Source: Rhizobium sp. Root1203
GTDB taxonomy: Bacteria; Pseudomonadota; Alphaproteobacteria; Rhizobiales; Rhizobiaceae
Direction of reading: 5' to 3'
NCBI RefSeq assembly: GCF_001424945.1
Contig: NZ_LMCW01000009.1
Coordinates: forward strand, 50,037-114,036
Length of the DNA stretch: 64,000 nt
The notes under the pieces were generated by a model that was given only the letters and a program-made list of their open reading frames with translations, made no database searches and was not told the DNA's origin. Both the position numbers and the translations under genes were made by a program. Shown piece after piece: positions 44,262 through 53,118 of the stretch. The number at the start of each line of letters is the position of its first letter. Position 1 is the first letter of the stretch.

Positions 44262-44516
44262 TTGACAATTGAAGAACTAATCGATTTGCAGGAAGCAGGC
44301 TCCCGAGCGCGGATACTCGGACTTCCATTGCGAGAAAATCCATATCTGAAGGCAGATCGAAAACCGGTCAACGAGACCTGTGCCTTGGAGGATTGGATGG
44401 CCCGTCATGACGCATGGAATTTTGGCTGGCAAGCCGAAGACGCCAGCCGCGATGGAAAGACCGGTAGCTTTGTTTCAGGGTTGATCCGCTCCAACGAGCG
44501 CCGCGCAATCGGGTAG
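44262..44516 (+). CDS. CrpP/Rmf-like small protein
   Basis: An 84-aa protein starting at TTG 44262 after a GGGGGG ribosome site. It contains IEELIDLQEAGSRARILGLP, NPYLKADRKP, and W-rich LEDWMARHDAWNFGWQAED. The pattern of a helix, NPY, and repeated Trp followed by GW matches the small CrpP/ribosome-modulation-factor-like proteins widespread in rhizobia. CrpP was first linked to fluoroquinolone modification, but most homologues have no proven role. The family call is from pattern only. Confidence 0.55.
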   Translation: MTIEELIDLQEAGSRARILGLPLRENPYLKADRKPVNETCALEDWMARHDAWNFGWQAEDASRDGKTGSFVSGLIRSNERRAIG

Positions 44517-44700
44517 CTTGACGCCCCTACAGCCTGTTAGAATTGGCATCGCAGGCATGCCATTCCATCTGATAACCGTATTCGAGCCCGCGTGACCTTG
44601 TCGGTGTGGGGTGGAGAGGGGCCGCTGAAGATTAAGCACTTGGGTAATTTCACGCTCTTTCTATGTCTACCCAGATGGTACCCGCCACCTACCCGCGACC

Positions 44701-45676
44701 TCACCGCCCCGGCCGCGCTAGCGATTTTGCAATATCGATGATGTCGTCGCGCGATGCGGTTGGATCGTCTTTACTCCAGGCAACACCAAGCCCGATCCGG
44801 AAGTCGATCCCCCTCACCTTCTTCAGCTCAAACGCCCGGTTGGGCAGATCGAGTGTCCATTCCGGCGCAAAGCCGATCCCCAGCCCGGCCGAGACCAGTG
44901 ACACCAGCGAATAGGTGTCGTCGCAGCTGTAGGCGATATTCGCCGTCAGATCGTATTCCTCGAACTTCTCATTGAAGTAGCGTTCTGTGAACGACAGGTT
45001 CTGCCTGTTGAAGGCGATGATCTTCTGGTCGCGCAGATCATCGATGGTGATCTCCTCGCGGCTCGCCAGCGGATTGGAATGGGCCACTGCCAGATGGTAG
45101 CGCTCATGGGCAATCGAGCAGAACCGGAGGCACCCGATGTTTTCCACCGGACGGATGAAGCCGAGATTGATCTGGCCGCTCTCCAGGCTGCGAATGATGT
45201 CACCGGTGTTGCCGGAGGAGATATGGATGCGGACATCGGGAAACTTGCGGGCGATCTTTGCCAGGAACGTCGGCAGCATGCCCATGGTGGCGGGATAGAC
45301 GGTGCCGATGGATGCGGACATCGGGAAACTTGCGGGCGATCTTTGCCAGGAACGTCGGCAGCATGCCCATGGTGGCGGGATAGACGGTGCCGATGCGGAT
45401 CTGGCGGATGCGGCTGCCGCCGGCAGCCCGGGTCAGCTCGGTGGTCAGATCGACGTCGCTCAAGATCCTGACGCAGCGCTCGTAGAAGGTCTCCCCTGCC
45501 CTTGTCAGTTCCACTTTCCGGGTCGAGCGGATGAAGAGCGCGCAACCGAGCTCCTTCTCAAGCGCAATCACATGGTTGCTCAGCGCCGGCTGGGCGATCC
45601 TCATCTTCGTTGCCGCCCTGCCGAAGTGCAGTTCCTCGGCCACCGCCTTGAAGTAGGAGAGTTGGCGCAGTTCCAT
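44701..45676 (-). pseudogene. LysR-family regulator broken by an 85-bp tandem duplication
   Basis: ATG 45676 starts a normal LysR protein (MELRQLSYFKAVAEELHFGR, QPALSNHVIALEKELG, then IRIGTVYPATMGMLPTFLA). The segment coding for the start of the effector domain is duplicated head to tail (85 bp at 45223-45307 and 45308-45392). Since 85 is not a multiple of three, the frame breaks. The remaining effector domain (SSGNTGDIIRSLESGQINLG, GLGIGFAPEW) is intact to the stop at 44701. Removing one copy would restore a full gene of about 296 aa. The event appears very recent because the copies are identical. Confidence 0.9.
45223..45392. repeat. Tandem 85-bp direct duplication
   Basis: Positions 45223-45307 and 45308-45392 are identical in my reading, each beginning ATGGATGCGGACATC. 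The duplication lies inside the LysR gene and frameshifts it. Confidence 0.9.
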
Positions 45677-45776
45677 GAGTCCGTTCCGTCCACAACAAAG
45701 AAGTATGGGCGACACTACCTTTATTCGTATATAATAGCCAGTTATTTAATTTGTAACAGAATGATCAGGTGCGCAA

Positions 45777-46037
45777 ATGACGCCCCGTGATCTACTTTCT
45801 TGGAATGTGAAAAAACTTCGGGTTCGCAGAGGCCTCTCACAAGAACGCCTTGCGCTCGAGGCCGGATTGGAGCGTGTCTCAATTTCTCAGCTTGAGCGAA
45901 AGCAGGTGAACTTGGGAGTCGACTCGCTGGGAAAGATTGCTTCGGTATTGCAATGCAAGGTTTTCGAATTGTTGCTTGAACCGGCGGACAATGAGCCGCA
46001 GCCGGAGAATTTGCGCCGTGGTCGCCCAACAAAGTAG
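45777..46037 (+). CDS. XRE-family helix-turn-helix regulator
   Basis: An 86-aa single-domain Cro/C1-type regulator. The HTH is RRGLSQERLALEAGLERVSIS followed by QLERKQVNLGVDSLGKIA, and the C-terminal end is basic and polar (NLRRGRPTK). It is divergent from the broken LysR gene, with a 100-bp AT-rich region between them. Such small regulators often control mobile-element or restriction genes; no such gene is adjacent. Confidence 0.85.
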   Translation: MTPRDLLSWNVKKLRVRRGLSQERLALEAGLERVSISQLERKQVNLGVDSLGKIASVLQCKVFELLLEPADNEPQPENLRRGRPTK

Positions 46038-46127
46038 ATGCCTAGGCACCAAATACCCGTTCGCTCCCCTCATATTGCGCGCCTTCTTGGGCATTGCTTG
46101 TCTCGACGATGACGCGGTTTTGCCCAA

Positions 46128-46499
46128 TTATTGAACCAGATGTGCGCGCGAGGGTGCCGGGTCAAACCGATCCGAGAAATATTGCGTTTCCTTGGCCACG
46201 AGCCCTTCGCGAAATTCCATGATGCTCACAACGTACGACGGCTTGGCGTCGTAAGTGAGGACGAATTCGCTGACCCAGAGATCGCCGCTGCCGACAATTC
46301 GCCGGACGGTAAAGCGCTTTCTGTTTGGCTGGAGGAATCGGCTCTCCTGAATGTTCTGTCGACCGCGAATCCGCTCGCCCGATTGGGGATAGTCCAAGGT
46401 TGCATCGACGCGATAGATTTCATGTTCGACCTCGAAGTCGCCCGCGTCGGAAGCGTCCCAATGTCGCTTCAGCAAAAGGCGCACAGCATGATCCTGCAT
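46128..46499 (-). CDS. SnoaL/NTF2-like domain protein
   Basis: A 123-aa protein with the NTF2-like layout: an N-terminal helix (HAVRLLLKRHWDASDAGDFE), then ATLDYPQSGERIRGRQNIQE, and curved strands (VSEFVLTYDAKPSYVVSIMEF) ending YFSDRFDP. The fold serves as a small-ligand pocket or enzyme; no catalytic role can be named. ATG 46499 is chosen because GGAGAT precedes it. It may be co-transcribed with the small gene at 46691. Confidence 0.8.
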   Translation of the reverse strand: MQDHAVRLLLKRHWDASDAGDFEVEHEIYRVDATLDYPQSGERIRGRQNIQESRFLQPNRKRFTVRRIVGSGDLWVSEFVLTYDAKPSYVVSIMEFREGLVAKETQYFSDRFDPAPSRAHLVQ

Positions 46500-46690
46500 C
46501 TCAATCTCCGATGGCGTTCCGGTTGCCGCTGAACGGCACCTGATGTCTCGGTTTGCGGTGTCTTCCCAACCGGAAAGGGCCGACAATGGAAAGATTGGGT
46601 GAATAATCGCCACGTGTCCATTGTGCCATGGTGGTTGTCCAGCTTGCCCCTGCTCTCGCCCGGTGCTCTGGAAACGGTGACGCCCGCAGG

Positions 46691-46909
46691 TCACTCGCTC
46701 TCGATGCCTGCCATCAGCCCGTCAAAAACCTCAATCATTGCGTCGGCAATTGCTTGCCCCAGCGCATTGCCCGCCTCGCCTATTGCCTTTTCGTCCATGT
46801 CACGTGCCGCCATCGCAAGGGCGGTTCCTTCCTGGGAGACGATTTCACGCGCGCGTTCGACAGCCCATTGAGCGAAGTCAGCGCGATTGTCGATGGTGAC
46901 GGTTTCCAT
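46691..46909 (-). CDS. Small hypothetical protein (72 aa)
   Basis: A 72-aa acidic, fully helical protein (DFAQWAVERAREIVSQEGTA, then GQAIADAMIEVFDGLMAG). AAGGA lies eight bases before ATG 46909. No family is recognised. Its orientation and the 190-bp gap suggest it may lead into the SnoaL-like gene. Confidence 0.55.
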   Translation of the reverse strand: METVTIDNRADFAQWAVERAREIVSQEGTALAMAARDMDEKAIGEAGNALGQAIADAMIEVFDGLMAGIESE

Positions 46910-47261
46910 GATCGTTGTTCCTTCGAGTTCGAAACTGAAGGTGCGTCATAGCGCTTTGCATCGAACTATCGAAGTGCGAAAACATGGCATTCCGGAGAAA
47001 AAATCGGCTGATCGGCCCAATGCGCTCCGCCATTGGTCCAGTGGAGCTGCTCCCAACCCCGAGGGGTGCGCGAACGCAATACATCTGACGCGCCGAAACA
47101 CTATCGTCCGATGATCGTCAATATTTTATGAAGATCGGTTCATAATCGCCACATTGGAAAGAAACAGAACAAAAAGCGCCACTCGGCGCCTCATTGTCCC
47201 GATTTGTCATGAAAATTGCATGTTTTCCTGATTACCCGTGTGCATGAAGGAGAGCAATGCG
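46910..47261. other. Intergenic region, no gene recognised
   Basis: A divergent control region between a small minus-strand gene and the ProQ-like gene. The phrase ATAATCGCCAC near 47137 also occurs near 46603, the upstream region of the SnoaL-like gene, and could be a shared site or chance. Confidence 0.35.
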
Positions 47262-47744
47262 ATGACCAAATCCGGAGCCGAAAGCAAGGGCGCCATTACC
47301 GCTGGCGCTGCCGACATCGAGAAGGCGAAGGCTATCGCGGCATTGCTGATTCAACCGATCGGCCTTTTGCCGCAGGCATCGGGCGATCCGATCAAACCCT
47401 TCGCTATCGGTGTCTGGAACGACATCCGGGTGCTCTTGAAGCCGGACACGCCTGTGACTTCACTGCGCCGGGCGACATCTGCCTACACCCATTCCAAACG
47501 ATACCTTTTCGCCTGCGCACAACCCGATGCATATCGGCACGGTATCGACGGTACCCCTAGTACTCCGGTGTCCGACGAAGACCGGATCGCGGCGCAGCTC
47601 GCTGTCACGAAGTTAAAGAACAGCGCGTCGGAGCCCCCTTCCCCACCGCCACCGTCCCTCCAGATGCCACCTGATGCGACGAGAGCCAACAAGATCCGTG
47701 CCGGGATCCTTGGCCGCAGTCAGCGCAAGGCGTCATCGCTCTAG
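47262..47744 (+). CDS. ProQ/FinO-domain RNA chaperone
   Basis: A 160-aa protein with a central ProQ/FinO domain: IGLLPQASGDPIKPFAIGVW then NDIRVLL, and LRRATSAYTHSKRYLFACAQP with an Arg-rich face, ending in a proline-rich linker and basic tail (RANKIRAGILGRSQRK). ProQ/FinO proteins bind structured sRNAs and 3' ends and pair them with mRNAs; plasmid FinO controls conjugation. ATG 47262 with GGAGAG upstream is preferred over ATG 47244. Its place in an accessory region, within 20 kb of two candidate sRNAs, is suggestive only. Confidence 0.75.
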   Translation: MTKSGAESKGAITAGAADIEKAKAIAALLIQPIGLLPQASGDPIKPFAIGVWNDIRVLLKPDTPVTSLRRATSAYTHSKRYLFACAQPDAYRHGIDGTPSTPVSDEDRIAAQLAVTKLKNSASEPPSPPPPSLQMPPDATRANKIRAGILGRSQRKASSL

Positions 47745-47820
47745 CCGGTTTGGACATCGACAGACCTCGAGGCGGTTCCCGCATCCAAGGCACGCCGCTG
47801 CTCTCCGGAGCACGACCAGC

Positions 47821-49815
47821 CTAGCTGGATGCTCCGTTTTTCCGTGTCAGAAGCCAGATGAGATACGGGCCGCCGATCAGCGTCGCGAAGAGGCCGACGG
47901 GCACCTGATAGGGATAGATGACGATCCGGGACAGCCAATCGGCCACCATCAGGATCGACGCGCCGATCAACACGCTGGCCAGCATTTGATGACGCTGCTG
48001 CCGGAAGCCGAGCAGCCTGGCCAGATGCGGTGCGATCAGTCCCGTCAGGGTAAGCGGCCCGACAAGGAACGACGCAATGGCAGTCATGACAGCGGCGATC
48101 ATCGCCAGCAACAGGCGGCTACCTCCAACCGAAAGCCCGAGCGAGCCGGCGGACACCTTCCCGAGAGACAGGATCTCGACCCAGCGACCGAGGAGCAAGA
48201 GAGGAGTGACACATGCAACGAGCGCGGTGACTGCAATCCATGCCTGCAAAGCACCTGCCCTGTTCGTTGAGCCCGAGAGCCAATTGAGGAGGATGTAGCC
48301 GCGCATATCGCCTTGAGCGAGCACCATCGTCACAATGGCCATCGAAAATGCACCGATGGCAATGCCGGCAAGAAGCATGCGTTCGGGCGCAAAATGGGCA
48401 CGTGCCGAAATAATCATCATGACGATCAAGGCGGCCAGCGCTCCAAGCGACATGGCGACAACCATCACCGCCGGCGAAGGAAAGGCAAACAAGAACAACG
48501 CGATAGTCAAGCCTGCTCCACCACCGGCGCTTACACCCAGCACTTCGGGGCTTGCGATCGGATTGCCGGTCACGCGCTGCATGACGAGACCCGCAATGGC
48601 AAGCATTGCTCCGGCGCCCCCGGCTGTTACGGCGCGGGGAAGCCTGTAGGGCAGCAAGTCGATGAACAGCTGTTCGGAAGCCAGGTACCAGCCGTCCGGT
48701 CCGAGGCCGATCACCAGAGCTGCAGACAGAAGCACGAGGAGAGCGATCAGCAACAGCATGAGCGCGGCTACGGGTCTTTTCCGCCGTGCCGGAGAAAGTG
48801 CCTGGGCGGCTGCCGCCGCCGTCGAATGGACGCGCGGAAGAAGCAAAAGCAGCAATGGCCCACCGAGCAATGCCGTTGCGGCCCCCGCCGGCGCAATATC
48901 GGAAAAACCGGGGCCGAGCAGCTGCGCCAAGGCGTCGGTGACGAACAACAATGCCGCGCCTGTCAGGGGCGACGCAATCAGGATCTGCCCTGTCGTCCGG
49001 GCACCGAGAAGCCGCGCAGCCGCGGGTGCAGCAAGGCCGACAAAGCCGATGATCCCTACGACCGCCGTGACGGAAGCGGATAGCCAGACACCGAGCGAAA
49101 GAACGGCGAAGCGCGTCGAATGAAGCGCGACACCAAGGCTTTTTGCGCCGCTGTCGTCCAGCGAGAGCATCCGCAGCGGCCTTATCAGCAGCAGCGCGGC
49201 TGAAAAACCGAGCGCCAGGCGTGGGAAAAGCGAGATGACCCCATTCCAGTCCTGCTGGCTGAGCGACCCCGCCCCCCAGATATAGATGGACATGGCATAT
49301 TCGCCGCGCGACAGGATAATCGTCACGCTCAGGGCCGATGCGATCAACGTGACAATCATGCCCGACAATGCGACCGTCACCGGGTCGAGCCCCCGTCGCC
49401 AGCTTAAACCCAGAACGATTGCGACAGCGCCAATCCCTCCTGCAAACGCCACGACCTCGCGCGCCATGCCGATCAGAAGCGGCGAAAAACCGATCCCGGC
49501 CGTCAGCGCCAATTGGGCGCCCGAGGCGATACCGAGTGTCGACGCGTCAGCGATCGGATTTCGAAGCACGCGCTGAAGGAGTGCGCCGGACAGCCCGAGC
49601 GCCGCACCGGCGACAAGAGCAAGCACTGCGCGGGGCATGAGGCTATCCCAGAAAAGGATCGCATCGAGAGAAGCCTCGGCCGCAGGCAATCTCGGGCGCA
49701 ACAACACGAGCGCCGCAAAAACCGCAAGGCAAAGGCCGGTGACGACCAGGCTCATTGCGGCAGGTGAAAACTGCGTGCGCTCCCGCGGCATCCGATGGCT
49801 AGCCGTTCCATGCAT
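47821..49815 (-). CDS. fhuB: Fused FecCD-type ferric-siderophore permease
   Basis: A 664-aa inner-membrane permease consisting of two FecCD/BtuC-like halves in one chain, as in FhuB. Each half has about ten helices. The halves show parallel motifs, RAVLALVAGAALGLSGALLQ with RNPIADASTLGIASGA, and RAVTAGGAGAMLAIAGLVMQ with GNPIASPEVLGVSAGGG. It moves Fe-hydroxamate-type siderophores delivered by the binding protein. Its start overlaps the end of the binding-protein gene by about 17 bp, so the two are co-translated. No ATP-binding subunit follows, which is unusual; FhuC must be encoded elsewhere. Confidence 0.92.
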   Translation of the reverse strand: MHGTASHRMPRERTQFSPAAMSLVVTGLCLAVFAALVLLRPRLPAAEASLDAILFWDSLMPRAVLALVAGAALGLSGALLQRVLRNPIADASTLGIASGAQLALTAGIGFSPLLIGMAREVVAFAGGIGAVAIVLGLSWRRGLDPVTVALSGMIVTLIASALSVTIILSRGEYAMSIYIWGAGSLSQQDWNGVISLFPRLALGFSAALLLIRPLRMLSLDDSGAKSLGVALHSTRFAVLSLGVWLSASVTAVVGIIGFVGLAAPAAARLLGARTTGQILIASPLTGAALLFVTDALAQLLGPGFSDIAPAGAATALLGGPLLLLLLPRVHSTAAAAAQALSPARRKRPVAALMLLLIALLVLLSAALVIGLGPDGWYLASEQLFIDLLPYRLPRAVTAGGAGAMLAIAGLVMQRVTGNPIASPEVLGVSAGGGAGLTIALFLFAFPSPAVMVVAMSLGALAALIVMMIISARAHFAPERMLLAGIAIGAFSMAIVTMVLAQGDMRGYILLNWLSGSTNRAGALQAWIAVTALVACVTPLLLLGRWVEILSLGKVSAGSLGLSVGGSRLLLAMIAAVMTAIASFLVGPLTLTGLIAPHLARLLGFRQQRHQMLASVLIGASILMVADWLSRIVIYPYQVPVGLFATLIGGPYLIWLLTRKNGASS

Positions 49816-50671
49816 GGGTGAGCCCTTCCATGAGGAGATCGGCAAACCGCGCCGCGGCGGGCAATGCACCATAGGGATTGACCGAACCGAGCGTCAGGAC
49901 GCGACGCTCGCGAACGGCGGGCAAGGCATTCCAGAACGCGCTGGTACTGAGGGTTGCCATCGCATCGTCTGGCTGCGGCGGAATGAGGATGATCCAAACG
50001 TCTGGCATCGAGGCGAGCGTTTCGATTCCGACCGGTGCCATCGCCGAATATGCGCTCGCGCCTTGCCAGGCGTTCGTCAGGCCAAGGCGTTTCAGCACCT
50101 CGCCGAACATGCTGTCGGAGCCAAATGCGCGATAGTGGCGTGCGTCGCCAAGATTGATCGGCAGGATGGCGCGCCTGTCCCCCCGCGTAGCAGCATCGCG
50201 ATACCGCTTAAGTTTCGCTGCCAGCTCTTCCGTCAATCGAAGGCCACTCTCCAGCCCGAGGCGGCTTCCGATCGCGACCGTCGCACGCTCGGCAAGGTCG
50301 AAGGGGCTTTCACCGGGTGCGTAGATTGTGTGGCTTTCAACCGGAGCAATCCGGGACATCAGGCCATCGGCCCAAGCGTAGAAGTTCGAGTTGAAGATGA
50401 GGTCGAGTCGGGCAAGGCGGAGGGCCTCGAGGTTCGGCGTTCCTCGCAAGCCGAGGTCGGCGACACCTGGCGGAACGGCTGGCATCACCGCGACTTCGCG
50501 GAACTGGCGAAGTTCGGTTCCGGCAACAACATCCGCGCCAATCGCGAGCAGCGTTTCGAGCAGTGCCCAGTCGAGTGTCGCGACGCGTGGCGTCGGCGCC
50601 GCGCGTACGATGGCGGGAGCAGCGAGCACTGCTGCCACCGCCATGAAATGTCTGCGTGTGATATCCGTCAT
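49799..50671 (-). CDS. fhuD: FhuD-like siderophore-binding protein
   Basis: A 290-aa periplasmic binding protein. A TAT-type signal (ITRRHFMAVAAVLAAPAIV) precedes a class III solute-binding fold with VATLDWALLETLLAIGADV, LDLIFNSNFYAWADG and VGIETLASMPDVWIILIPP. It carries a ferric siderophore from the receptor to the permease. ATG 50671 keeps the twin arginines close to the start; ATG 50680 is an alternative. It is the second gene of the receptor-binding protein-permease operon. Confidence 0.88.
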   Translation of the reverse strand: MTDITRRHFMAVAAVLAAPAIVRAAPTPRVATLDWALLETLLAIGADVVAGTELRQFREVAVMPAVPPGVADLGLRGTPNLEALRLARLDLIFNSNFYAWADGLMSRIAPVESHTIYAPGESPFDLAERATVAIGSRLGLESGLRLTEELAAKLKRYRDAATRGDRRAILPINLGDARHYRAFGSDSMFGEVLKRLGLTNAWQGASAYSAMAPVGIETLASMPDVWIILIPPQPDDAMATLSTSAFWNALPAVRERRVLTLGSVNPYGALPAAARFADLLMEGLTHAWNG

Positions 50672-50755
50672 GACCGCCAAGCAAATGCGACTGGAGCCAG
50701 AGGCGAGCCTCTTTCGTCCAGCCGCTTAAAGCAAAAGCTTACTTTTGTTGTCAAC

Positions 50756-52966
50756 TTACCATTTCTTGGAAAGCTTGAAGGTAATCGTCCGGGCGTCGCC
50801 GTAGCCACAACCGGTCAAATCCTTGCAGCTCGCCACATATTCCTTGTCGAACAGGTTCGCGACATTGAGCGAGGTGGTCCAATTTTCCTTCTCGTAGCGA
50901 ATGGCTGCATCGAATATGGTAGCCGCCGGAACCTTGAACGTGTTCGCTTCATCCGCCCACGACCATCCCTGATGGCGGACGCCAGCACCGAAGCTCATAC
51001 CCTCGAAGTTGCCTGAGGTGACGGTGTAATCAAGCCACATCGATCCTGCGAATTTCGGCACGATATAGGGTGAGTTACCGATCAAGGCCGGATTCTGGCC
51101 GTTCTCGGTCACTTCCATATCCGTATAGCTCAGCGAACCCAAAAGCTTCCAGTTGTCGTCGAGATTGACCTGTGCTTCAAGCTCGGCACCTCTGGACTCG
51201 ACCTCACCGAGTTGTGTGATGACATTGAGCGTGCTGCTGACCGCATTGTTGCGCTTTTTGATGTCGAATACAGAGGCCGTGATCAGCCCGTCAAAGAATG
51301 TGGGCTCGTATTTGACGCCGGCTTCCACTTGTCGTCCTTCTTCCGGCTCCAGAGGGCCTGACGCGGCGGTTCCGACCAATGGGTTGAAGAAGGTGGAAAC
51401 GCTGACATATGGCGTGACGCCGTTTGCAAACTCATAGGCGAGACCCGCGCGACCGCTCCACGCCGTGTCGTACGAGCGATATGTGGTGCCCCTCACCGCG
51501 TCAGAGTCGGTATCCACATAGTCGTAGCGCCCATTCAGCGTGACCAGCCAGCCGTTGCCGAAGCGTATCTGGTCCTGGGCATAGACGCCGACCTGCTGTT
51601 GGGTGACGATATCATCGGCGTAAACGAAGTTTGCGCCCTGCGGGGCGCCGTAAACCGGCTGGGTAGCACTGATGGGGGTTGCCCCGCAGCAAGCCTGCCA
51701 GTCATCCAGACGATAGTATTTGTAGTCCAGCCCGACCATGAGGTTGTGCGTTGTGCCTGCAGCCTCGAATTCCGTTTCGGCATGGTTGTCGATTGTAACG
51801 GTATCGACTTTCGATCGACCTTCAAAGCCGATGCGGTTTAGCTGGTAGTTGGGAGCGGTTGGAACTCCACCAACGTATCCAAAAAGGTAGGGTCCTTCTT
51901 CATGCTTGTAGAGGTGTCCGTAGCGGAAACTCTGGCTCAGCTTCCAGCCGTTGTCGAACTCGTGGCTGATGTCGTAGCCGACCATCTGCTGCGCATAGAC
52001 GCCCGAGTCTATATCAGGCTCGCCGTAGAAGGCGTCGCGCTTGATCTTGCCGAAAGGCGCATCCACGACAGTGCCGACATAGGGGAAGAAACCGTTGCCG
52101 GTATGGACCTGGTCGAGACCACCGGCGTGAGCCCACACGTTGACGCTGGTCGTCGCATCCGGCTCGATCGTCAGCTGGGGCATGATAAAGCCGCGCAGGT
52201 CCTTGGAGAAGTCGGAGTAATTGTCGCCGCCCGCCACTTTGCCGGTAAGACGGTAGGTCATGGTATCGCTTGTGCCGAGCTTGTCTGAAAAATCGAACCC
52301 GGTGAAGGCGTTGCCGTTGGAGTTGATGCCGATCTCGGTGTAGTAGAGTGGGTCGTCGGTCGGGCGCTTTCGCACAAGGTTCACGATCCCGCCAGGGTTG
52401 GCGCCACCCACGAGAACCGACGATGGCCCCTTGAGGACTTCTACACGTTCCAGCATGAACGGATCGATCTGGAAGCCGCCGAAGCCGTAGCTGAACAGGG
52501 GCAGATTATCCATGAACACGCCGGTCTGCGTGGCGTCGAAGCCGCGGATGAAGAACCAATCGGTATCGGGATCGTTACCGTATGGCTGCGTCGTGACGCC
52601 CGGCGTATAGCGCAGCGCTTCATCGATCTTGTTGGTGACGCCGCGATCATCCAGTTCCTGCCTGCCGATGACGGAAACCGATTGCGGAATGTCGATGATC
52701 GGCGTGGCAATCTTCGAGCCTGTCGTTGTGTTTTTCGCGACATAGCCGTTGACCGGCCCAATGCCGGTTGCGTCGGCGGCGCCGTTGCCTGCCGCATTGC
52801 CGGCAGCCCCGCCCTGGATAATGACAGGCTGCAGTTCCGTCGCATCCTGCGCCAGAGCCATTGTTGCGGTAGAGCCCAGCATGGCGACGCCCGCCAGGAG
52901 CTTTGCCCTGAAGATGAACCGGTCGGCTTTCGCGCCCATATCTATTCTAACCCTACTCAACGCCAT
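50756..52966 (-). CDS. TonB-dependent siderophore receptor
   Basis: A 736-aa outer-membrane receptor of the FhuA/FoxA/FpvA siderophore class. Signal peptide residues about 10-39 end at MALAQ. The plug domain follows (IIDIPQSVSVIGRQELDDRG, FFIRGFDATQTGVFMDNLPL, EVLKGPSSVLVGGANPGGIV), then a 22-strand barrel finishing with the C-terminal aromatic (FKLSKKW). A downstream fhuDB pair supports ferric-hydroxamate uptake; the exact siderophore is unknown. An IRO-type box lies 44 bp upstream, so repression by RirA under iron sufficiency is likely. Confidence 0.93.
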   Translation of the reverse strand: MALSRVRIDMGAKADRFIFRAKLLAGVAMLGSTATMALAQDATELQPVIIQGGAAGNAAGNGAADATGIGPVNGYVAKNTTTGSKIATPIIDIPQSVSVIGRQELDDRGVTNKIDEALRYTPGVTTQPYGNDPDTDWFFIRGFDATQTGVFMDNLPLFSYGFGGFQIDPFMLERVEVLKGPSSVLVGGANPGGIVNLVRKRPTDDPLYYTEIGINSNGNAFTGFDFSDKLGTSDTMTYRLTGKVAGGDNYSDFSKDLRGFIMPQLTIEPDATTSVNVWAHAGGLDQVHTGNGFFPYVGTVVDAPFGKIKRDAFYGEPDIDSGVYAQQMVGYDISHEFDNGWKLSQSFRYGHLYKHEEGPYLFGYVGGVPTAPNYQLNRIGFEGRSKVDTVTIDNHAETEFEAAGTTHNLMVGLDYKYYRLDDWQACCGATPISATQPVYGAPQGANFVYADDIVTQQQVGVYAQDQIRFGNGWLVTLNGRYDYVDTDSDAVRGTTYRSYDTAWSGRAGLAYEFANGVTPYVSVSTFFNPLVGTAASGPLEPEEGRQVEAGVKYEPTFFDGLITASVFDIKKRNNAVSSTLNVITQLGEVESRGAELEAQVNLDDNWKLLGSLSYTDMEVTENGQNPALIGNSPYIVPKFAGSMWLDYTVTSGNFEGMSFGAGVRHQGWSWADEANTFKVPAATIFDAAIRYEKENWTTSLNVANLFDKEYVASCKDLTGCGYGDARTITFKLSKKW

Positions 52967-53009
52967 TTGCCGCCATCACGACGGGCTCGGCCAATGCCTA
53001 CGAATAAGA

Positions 53010-53024
53010 TGAGTGATTAACTCA
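53010..53024. promoter_or_regulatory. IRO box (RirA-type iron-responsive operator)
   Basis: TGAGTGATTAACTCA is a perfect palindrome matching TGA-N9-TCA, the RirA operator pattern of Rhizobiales. It lies 44 bp before the TonB receptor gene. Confidence 0.7.
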
Positions 53025-53118
53025 ATTTTAAGGGTGCAGCTTGTCGTGATCCGGGACGAATTGAACGTTCTTGGGCAATTTTTCACGGGGCAAGTGAATG
53101 CCCGGGCCGCTGTGTCCT

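Noticed and set aside
48313..49083. 256-codon plus frame opposite FhuB
   Set aside because: Antisense to conserved transmembrane sequence, with low-complexity His/Arg/Gly content.
49637..51016. 459-codon plus frame across the siderophore genes
   Set aside because: It is antisense to FhuB, FhuD and the receptor at once; its composition is a high-GC shadow.
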